From: Ctenosaura bakeri
Lineage: Eukaryota; Chordata; Lepidosauria; Squamata; Iguanidae
Assembly (NCBI GenBank): GCA_948474755.1
Contig: CAOLHI010000969.1
Coordinates: 1 to 64,000, forward strand
Length of the DNA stretch: 64,000 nucleotides
Direction of reading: 5' to 3'
Within the stretch, counting starts at the first letter, position 1. Each line of letters opens with the position of its first letter. Of this stretch, positions 56,905 to 64,000 are shown piece after piece. Below the pieces are notes generated by a model. The model was not told where the DNA came from. It ran no database searches and saw only the letters and a program-made list of their open reading frames with translations. The position numbers and the translations under genes are program-made.

Positions 56905-58157
56905 GAAAGCACCCAATCTCCATTTCCCATGGAAAGCAAAACTTGGGTGCTTGTTCGTTGGCTACCCCTGTGGCTGGGTAGCTACCAAACTTTAGGTAAG
57001 GGGCATCCAAGGAATCACCTAATCTCCCATTCTGCCATGTTGTTTGGTGGATTCTGGGAGTTGTAGATGTAAAAGCAGCTTTTCCAAACTCTGCTGTTTC
57101 CTCTGTGATGAGCATGCTGGATTGGTCCTGTACAACTGGACCATTCCTGTTCTCTTTGGAAGGCAACAATGTAATGCATCCCAGTTTTTCTCCCAGCATC
57201 AGAGCTGGTGAAAGAGTAAGGGTCACTGCCCACTTATGAAGTTTAATCATTCAGGTTTTCAACCCAATTTGTTATACTCACATTTGGCTTCAGGATGGGA
57301 ATCCTTGCTCATCTCAGTCTCACATATGGGAACATGAAACCTTATACAAAAACTTCTCCTTGCCTGTGGAAGAGTCAAATATTTTGTTTTGGTTTTGAGC
57401 GAGTTTTCAGATTTACAAGAATGATTTTTTCTTTTTCTTTTCTTTTCTTTCTTTCTTTCTTCCTTTTTTTGGCAAGGAGGAACTGCAGTGGTGGCTGACT
57501 TCTAATATTTACAAATCAGAAGCCCCAGATGGGTTACTTAAGTCTTTTAGATCAGCCATCTAGTCTAACTGTGTCCTTTTTGTCACAAAGAGAAAGAATG
57601 ATAGCTGTCAGCAACATGTTGTGCAAATAGGTTAAACCTGACCAGGGAAAAAGAAGAAACAGCAATCCTCATGTTCACACACTGGAAGTGAAAGGGGTTG
57701 ACCAGTTTCAAGCGGTCTGTCCCACTAAGAACGAGCTGGTTCACTATGGCAAAGTTGGCAAGTGAGAATGTGGCTGTCTGAATGTGGTATCTGTGGGATC
57801 ACTGGATGGGTACTTTGTGCTTGATCAACAATTTCACATACTTGAATTGCTTTCTCATTTGAACAAGGGTCAGGCTATCATGTTAACTATTAATGAGATA
57901 CAACAAGTCACAGTTTTACAGCTCTTTAAGATGAGTGTCTCATGCCAACAAGACATTACCAAGTAATGTATTACTTCAGTTCTTTAATGCATGTGATAGC
58001 TGACTGGAAAATGGTAGGGAGGTAATTCTTCAGAAAATTTCTTCTTAAAAGCTGTAACAAGTGATTTTGGCAATTTTCTTTCCTCTGTAAGAAAGTCTTC
58101 AAGACCTCTGCAGTTTTCAAAAGCTATTTACAATTTGGGACATTTTCTGTGCACTAT
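56905..58157. other. Unassigned; (CTTT)n at 57425-57470
   Basis: GGATTCTGGGAGTTGTAGAT near 57048 is a MITE-like trace. The 160-codon minus frame at 56768-57250 runs out of family D and has no protein family. Confidence 0.4.
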
Positions 58158-58604
58158 TTGCATGTGGTTGTTTTCTTTAGGAAACAGCATTTTCTGTAAA
58201 GAAAACAGAATTTTCTTCATGGAAAATAATATTTCAATGCAGAAATATTAATGCATAGGAAAAATGTTTTGTTCTATGTAAAATTCACATGTGGTTGTTT
58301 GCACAGAAAATAGCATTTTCTGCAAAGGAAACAGCATTTTCTGCTTGGAAAATAATATTTCAATGTAGAAATATTAATTTCTGTTTAGAAAATGCTATTT
58401 TCTTCACAGAAAATGCTGTTTTCTAGGTAAATTAACCATGTGACATTTTAATGTGGAACAAATTCACAACTGCAGCTTTTTTTCAGTGCAAGAAACAAAA
58501 TTTTCTGCACAGAAATTAATATTTCTGCATTGAAACAAGATTTTCCACACAGAAATGCTGTTTTCTTTGCAGAAATGCTGTTTCTTGTGCCAAATAAACA
58601 TGTT
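58158..58604. repeat. Compound inverted repeat of four related units
   Basis: Two direct units (58160-58260 and 58290-58385) are each headed by CATGTGGTTGTTT and contain AACAGCATTTTCTG and ATTTCAATGCAGAAATATTA. Two inverted units (58382-58436 and 58500-58604) mirror them, ending in TGCAGAAATGCTGTTTC and AAATAAACATG. The whole block is non-coding. Confidence 0.75.
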
Positions 58605-60974
58605 TGATTTCTTTTCTTTCTTTCTTTCTTTTTAAACAGACTAAGCCCTGAACTGTGAGGATTCTCATTAGTCCAGGATTCTTTTCATCAAGGTTTCTCA
58701 ACACTCAAAAAACATATGTTTGTACCATTTTTTCAATTATTTCAGAATATCATTTCCATCTCTAGAAAATATTTATGGTAAAAGAAGCAGAAGCCCTAAT
58801 CAGATGGTATAAAAATAGTTCTTTCCTTTTGAGCCTGTGCATATCTGTGGAATAGATTTCCTTGCAACAAATAAGCAAGCAAGCAAGCATATGTACTGCT
58901 TTCAAAAAGGATGCTAAAAATTTGTTACTTCTGGGTCCAGAGGACAAGCACCTGGAAAAGATGCTCTTTTTTTGGGACTAAAACTTCTCAATTCTCCCAG
59001 CCAGTGGGATCACTGCCTTTTCCTAAAGTTTGTGCTGGTCAATGAACTCACAAGAAATAAATTTCAATTGTATATGGGACAGTACCAGCTTTTGAACTTT
59101 CATTTTCTGCCATACCCTGCATAGATGCCGTAGTCCTGGGGCGAGGGCAATTGTGGCATGTCCAAGGGACAGTTTTCTTCCCCTGGGACTCACCAAGGAC
59201 TGGATAGATGCCAAAAATGTCAAAAACCTTTAAAAAGAAAAGAAAAATGATCAGCATTCCACTTCTGGTATTGAAAAAAAGGTACTTTCTAATATGAAAC
59301 AGTGTAGGAGAAAGACGCAACATGTTTCAAAAAGGAATTGCTGCTCTTGGATGCTTCCAGGAAAGACAGTTCACCTTTTTTTGACCAGAAAGGAGGCGAC
59401 TCCTAGAAAAACTGGAATGATCAAGTGCTGCAAAAAAGCTGAGGGAGACTCCATTTTGTTGATCTCTTCTCTAGAGTGAATTGAGATCTAGATGCCAGGA
59501 AGTAGATCCCATGTATCTAACACTTTAGCCCCCTTTTGTACAGATTACTTTATGTAAAACCCACTTCATAGCAGAAGTTCTACATGCCCTGGGAATACAG
59601 GTTATATATATCAGAGCTTGCTGCCAGCCTTTGTTGCATTTACAACCTATGTGTTTCAAACTGGATTTAAGGCTGCAACCCTAAGTGCTCAATGACCCAT
59701 GCTTTTGAACAGCCAGGTTCTTGCAATTTTACAACAATAATGTTATGAGAGATTTTTTTTTTTTAACAATATGAAGCTGTATCTGAACTATGCTCCCAAG
59801 AAAATAGCTTTTTCTCAAGAAAAGTGAGAAAATGGGTATAGTAAGAACATTCTCAGTATGGCATGTGCATGATGCAGGACAATGTGAAACCCTTGTTCAA
59901 ATGAGGAAAATCTCTTGCATGTGAGGGCCTGGAAATAAAACAGAAAAAATAAGTGGAAAAATTTTTCCCAGTTTTTCACACAGCTTTGTCACTCCTCAAG
60001 AATGGGGAAAACAGATTATGCCTTTTCTATTTTACAGTTATGGAAAAAATATTTAAGACAAGGAGGTGTTTACATATTTACCCTTCCCAAATTATTTCTA
60101 AAAACTGTACCTGGTAGGTCTTTCTTTAAGACAGTGTGTAGTAATCCACATAATTGCTTATCTTGTTTTCTTTTTCTGATTTTTTTTTTAATGGGAATGA
60201 GCGTTCTGTATCTGCTTCTCACTGGAGAGAACTAGAGAAAACAAAATGATTTTCTTTGTTCTACTAATGTTGCCGGTTCTTCTGCTTTTATTGGGATTTT
60301 TTTTAAAACCTGTTTCTCATAAGTGGGAAAAAGCAAACTGGTAGTTCAGGTGTCCTTTCTACTTCAGCTCTTTTTGTAATGAATATTTTGAAAAGCAATT
60401 CCTTTATTTTTTGAATAAACTGTACTTTTCATATATCAAACATACCTTTTATTTCAAGCTAAATCATACATAATGCATTCTTCGTTCCTAAAGCAAGAAA
60501 GAGTCTTACAGTCTGTTTTGTACTGTGTAGTGGGCTTAACTCAAACAGGACTGATTACCAATGCCTGCGAGTCACAGTGGTTACATGCTTGTTTTTGAGG
60601 ATTGGCCTTTGAACACTGGTCACTGGAACCAACCCTAGAAGATGCTTATTGGCCTCATGTCCTTCTTTAGTACTTCCTATGGGAATCTGATTGTTCACTG
60701 CAGGAAACTGTGTGGTTGATTAGGTAGCCCTTTGGTCAAATCTAAGAAGTTTGAGCCTTTTTATCACTTTGAATTCAATGAAGCTTATTCATGTCAAACT
60801 TGGAACTGGAAAAGCTACTTTTTTGACAAATCTCTCTACCTGTAGGACCAGTGGCTGCTTTGGCTTGCAGTTGTAGTCCATTTTGGGTGTTGTATCTCAC
60901 AAAGAGTAGTTTCTCCAAGATGTAATCCAGATTAAGCCACTTGTACTTCTCCACCACATTTAGGAGTGGGACCA
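58605..60974. other. Unassigned; simple repeats only
   Basis: (TTTC)n at 58608-58633 and (GCAA)n at 58873-58889. No gene or clear transposon. Confidence 0.4.
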
Positions 60975-61100
60975 TAGGTCAGTGTTATACTGCTTGCTCT
61001 ATATGTGGAAGGTCCTACATTCTGACATTTCCAAATAGAGCTGCAAATTATCTCATATCTGAAACTTTGAAAAGAATCTGCTGGTCATGATAAGCAGTAC
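60975..61100 (+). mobile_element. tRNA-derived SINE remnant
   Basis: GGAAGGTCCTACATTCTGAC (B-box-like), TTTCCAAATAGAGCTGCAAA, ATCTGAAACTTTGAAAAGAA and TGCTGGTCATGATAAGCAGT follow the order of a common squamate tRNA-SINE. It is heavily diverged. Confidence 0.5.
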
Positions 61101-61986
61101 GGATAGAAAGAATACTCACATTTCTTTGTTTCCTCATAAAAAGGGGTGGGTGGGTTCCTGATTGTGAAGAAACCCAGTCAGGTAGAATAAAAAAGTGATG
61201 AGGATTTTGCACAGTTTTCAGCCAGTATTTTTACACCCAAAAGTGTTTCAGTAAAGTATTCTTCATGGAAATACACATAGGTTCTTCTTTATTAAATGTA
61301 TTTTATTGTTTATTGTAGATAGCTACATGGAGCGAGGGAAAACATTGCTCGGTTTTTTTGTTCATTTTTTTTTTTTTTGTAAAATCCCAAGAGATCTTGC
61401 ACAAAAATATAGCCACTTTTTTTTTCTGCATAGAAAACATCAATACCACACAAAAAACACACATGGCAATCTCAAAACATGTGCACAACCCACACCCTAC
61501 ATTTCTCATGCTGCCCCCTGAATATGTATTTTTGTGTAGAATAATTTTTTCAAAATATTTCAGATGTGAGAATACAAAGTGAGATCTGCATGGAAATACC
61601 AGTTTTCTGTAGACTGGGGAGAAAACTATGGACATTATTTGTCCTCCCTTATGGACAGGCCTAGTAGCCTAAATCAGTCTGAATCACTAAAGGGTAGCTT
61701 CCTATATTTCACTCTCTGTTAATAATTTCTACTATGCACAGCTCCCTTACCTGCCCCCAAAAGTGTATCTTCCTACTCAAAAAATTTACAAGAAATTTCA
61801 TTTAATTTAGGTTGGATTTGGTGCATTGTAACATTTTCAGCCCATTGTAAAATAACAATAAGCTTAGTTTTGTTTTTTTTAAAAGTAAGATGGGTATTTT
61901 AAAAAACAACAACCTTGAAACAGATTGCAATTAAAAAATGGCCAGGCCAATCAGAAACACATACTTAAAACTTTCAATGAAACATT
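61101..61986. other. Unassigned sequence upstream of HNF4G
   Basis: Poly-T at 61364-61379. No gene. Confidence 0.35.
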
Positions 61987-62199
61987 GTGAGATAATTAGG
62001 CTGATTGCACCCCATAAAAAAGAAGAAAAGATACAGCTTGAGTACAGCCAGCTGAATTGGTTTTATAACTCCTCCCATTGCAACACATACGTGACACAGT
62101 TACAGTTAACTCTTGGATTATCAATCACTGATTGACAGAAAAACAGGTGGATTGCATCTTCTCCTCTGAAGACACTGTCATTTTCTCAATTCACGTTCA
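61987..62199 (+). promoter_or_regulatory. HNF4G: Putative HNF4G promoter and 5' leader
   Basis: Lies directly upstream of the HNF4G first coding exon. Visible words are AGATAA at 61990 (GATA type), TTTTATAA at 62061 (weak TATA-like), GTTAAC at 62105 (HNF1 half-site core), and ATCAAT at 62120 and ATTGAC at 62131 (ONECUT/HNF6-like core in both orientations). HNF1 and HNF6 are known regulators of the related HNF4A P1 promoter, so the grouping is plausible. The start of transcription cannot be placed from sequence, and each motif is short enough to occur by chance. An in-frame TGA at 62167-62169 bounds the reading frame. Confidence 0.45.
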
Positions 62200-62320
62200 A
62201 TGGTGGGGATCTCAGAGCCAGTTCTGGACATGGATGTGACAAATTACACCGAAGAAGTCTTAGATCCAAGTTATACCAGTCTGGAGTTTGAAACGATGCA
62301 GGTCTTGTATAATGGCAGTG
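62200..62320 (+). CDS. HNF4G: HNF4 gamma, first coding exon (partial gene)
   Basis: Encodes 40 residues plus one base of the next codon. HNF4 gamma is a nuclear receptor transcription factor that binds DNA as a homodimer and controls gut, kidney and pancreatic genes. Residues 18-39 hold LDPSYTSLEFETMQ and VLYNGS, which match the N-terminal A/B (AF-1) segment of HNF4G closely. HNF4A has ENVQVLTMGN at that place, so gamma is favoured. The exon ends at G|GTGAGT in phase 1, the phase expected before the Asp codon that opens HNF4 exon 2. Two start codons are possible: the first ATG at 62200 (poor -3 base) adds ten residues, MVGISEPVLD, like the N-terminal extension of HNF4A P1. The ATG at 62230 has a purine at -3 and G at +4, and matches the human HNF4G start. 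The zinc-finger and ligand-binding exons lie beyond the window. Confidence 0.9.
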
Positions 62321-64000
62321 GTGAGTTTGACTCTTCTCAGACATGACAAACAGCTTTTATGTGGACAAGAAAGAACAAGAAAATGACACTTGTAAAAGGC
62401 TATCCCAATGTTTCATTGTTAATAGTACGGCCAAGTTTTGTTTTGAAAACTGCATCTCTAGTTTTCATTCTTTTTCTTTATACATCATCGCTAAGTGTGT
62501 GTTTATCAAATTATAACCTATTGAATACAGAGAAGATTAAGATATCGGGGACCCATAGATCTTATACTGTTTGGCAGGTTTTATAGCTAAATTCCATTTA
62601 AACCACCCCCAAATGGTATTGAATTGTGTGGAGGCTCAAGCTAGTCTTTGATAGGTAAAATCTGAAAGAAACAAGAATTCCCTTTTTGTGGATGAACAGG
62701 GAAGCAAATGGTACTGAATACTAATGGATAAAACATCTCACTATATGAAGGCATGGCAAGTGTGTGTGTGTGTGTAAAACAACAGATATGCTGGAATTTA
62801 TTCAGTAAAAAAATAATAAAACTTAACCCCAGAATTTAAAAATGAACTATTAGAAGTTGTATAAAAGCAGTTACCGATGGTCTGACCTAATTAATGTATT
62901 GTTAATTAACATGATATTTTTACCGTGACATTGGGTAACACATCTGAGACAGACTGTTTTGGGAAAGAGAAATATAATAAAAACACCGTACAGAAAATAA
63001 ACCGCCAGTTCTGCATAATATAATAACATTATAGACATGTCAATGGCCAAATAATCAAAGGAAGACAAATATTCTTTCTGCATTTATTTTATTTACTGTA
63101 ATATGAATGAGTAACTAACACTGACAGGTTGGAAATGAGGAATATTTTCGTAGATGATGTTTAAACTGACTTTTAAGATGCAAATACGCAGGGGCAAAAA
63201 AATAATTGACTACAGAAAAGTATTCTGATAGGGCTTTTTTAGCTGGTATGTTTAATGTGAAGTATTATTTCCACTGTAAGCATTGATAGGAAACTAGAGT
63301 GAGTTGTTAATCACAAGAGGTCTTTACAAGCTAATGTTTAGCAGAGAAAACATCTTGTTATTTGATTAGAGTAACTTTTTAACTTTGGTGAGATGGGAAT
63401 TGTTGATGTAAAGTCTTTTTGTTCAAATGCAAGCCAGTCTGATGTGAGACAAAAATGTTGAACTTTTCTCATATATAAGAAAAGTTGTGTTTCTGTGTGT
63501 GTGTATAGTTGCCATAAGTGCACAGCTGACTTGAATGCACATATTTACACTCACAAACACATATAACGTACTGCACTTCAGGGTAACAGGCAAGCTTCGG
63601 GGATGACAACAGGTTATAATTGAGTACGTAGAAAAGTATCTAGTTGGGGCCATCTCTTGGTTCCATCACCAACACAGCCTGTTGGGTGAGGGCACTGGGA
63701 ACAATCTTCTCTGTGGTTACTCTCATGTCTGTGAAATTTCCATGAGAGGTCTGTTTGGCCCCTTCCCTGCTGTCTTTCCACTGGCAAATAAAGATGTTTT
63801 TACTCAGACATTCCTTGAGAATTAGATGATGTAATAGTAATGTGTGTCAAGTGGTTTGTTGTGCTGTATTATCTTTCATTAGTATTTTTAAATGTGTTTT
63901 TAGTATTTTTTTTAAATAATACTTTAAATCTTTTTTTAACTGTTTGTAAACTAAGAATTTAACTTAAGCTTGCTTTAAATTACTGGAAGGCACCCCAGGA
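62321..64000 (+). other. HNF4G: HNF4G intron 1, 5' part
   Basis: Begins with the donor GTGAGT. Contains a short (GT)n at 62761-62775 and no other clear element. No acceptor followed by the conserved CAICGDRATGKHYG zinc-finger start was seen, so exon 2 is downstream of 64000. Confidence 0.75.

Noticed and set aside
56768..57250. 160-codon minus-strand frame
   Set aside because: It runs out of a family D repeat and has no protein family; overlapping frames exist on both strands.
62321..64000. HNF4G exon 2
   Set aside because: No frame with the conserved C-x-x-C zinc-finger start was seen after an acceptor.

Overview
The window looks like nuclear DNA from a squamate reptile, most likely a lizard. 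It is AT-rich and full of introns, repeats and short chance reading frames, with no dense genes or operons. The repeat content points the same way: tRNA-derived SINEs of the Sauria type whose 3' tail resembles that of Bov-B, a Bov-B LINE fragment, CR1 and L2 LINE remnants, an APE-type LINE with a clean target-site duplication, and many short DNA transposons with terminal inverted repeats.

Only one host coding segment can be supported. It is the first coding exon of the nuclear receptor HNF4 gamma (HNF4G), + strand, 62200-62320, ending at a consensus GTGAGT donor in phase 1. The bases just upstream hold motifs resembling HNF1, ONECUT/HNF6 and GATA sites. The last 1.7 kb is intron 1; exon 2, which would begin the zinc-finger domain, is not in the window. 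The preceding 62 kb therefore reads as the 5' flanking, intergenic side of HNF4G.

Layout. 1-9.6 kb: palindromic and GC-rich TIR elements, SINEs, a MIR-like SINE, and a CR1 copy split by a TIR element. 9.6-18 kb: unassigned DNA, CR1 tails, a SINE split by a TIR element, and a CR1 split by a second SINE. 18-31 kb: mostly unassigned, with a decayed L2, a 52-bp perfect palindrome and an array of hairpin units at 26.2-26.9 kb. 31-44 kb: hairpins, a Tigger-like MITE inside a duplicated segment, the Bov-B endonuclease region, an L2 reverse-transcriptase remnant and more TIR elements. 44-58 kb: a 133-codon frame of unknown origin, copies of an unclassified 350-bp element, and a 3.4-kb LINE insertion with an 18-bp target-site duplication. 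58-64 kb: a compound inverted repeat, quiet DNA, then the HNF4G promoter region and exon 1.

The most coherent unexplained signal is a family of elements, 178-777 bp, that share the terminus GCCCTTTCCGCAC. Three copies have exact 5-bp target-site duplications (CTAAG, CATGG, ATCAG), and several others have near matches. The family includes short foldback forms and long GC-rich forms and accounts for most of the local GC peaks and longer open frames. No bacterial, phage, CRISPR, rRNA or intact tRNA gene was seen.
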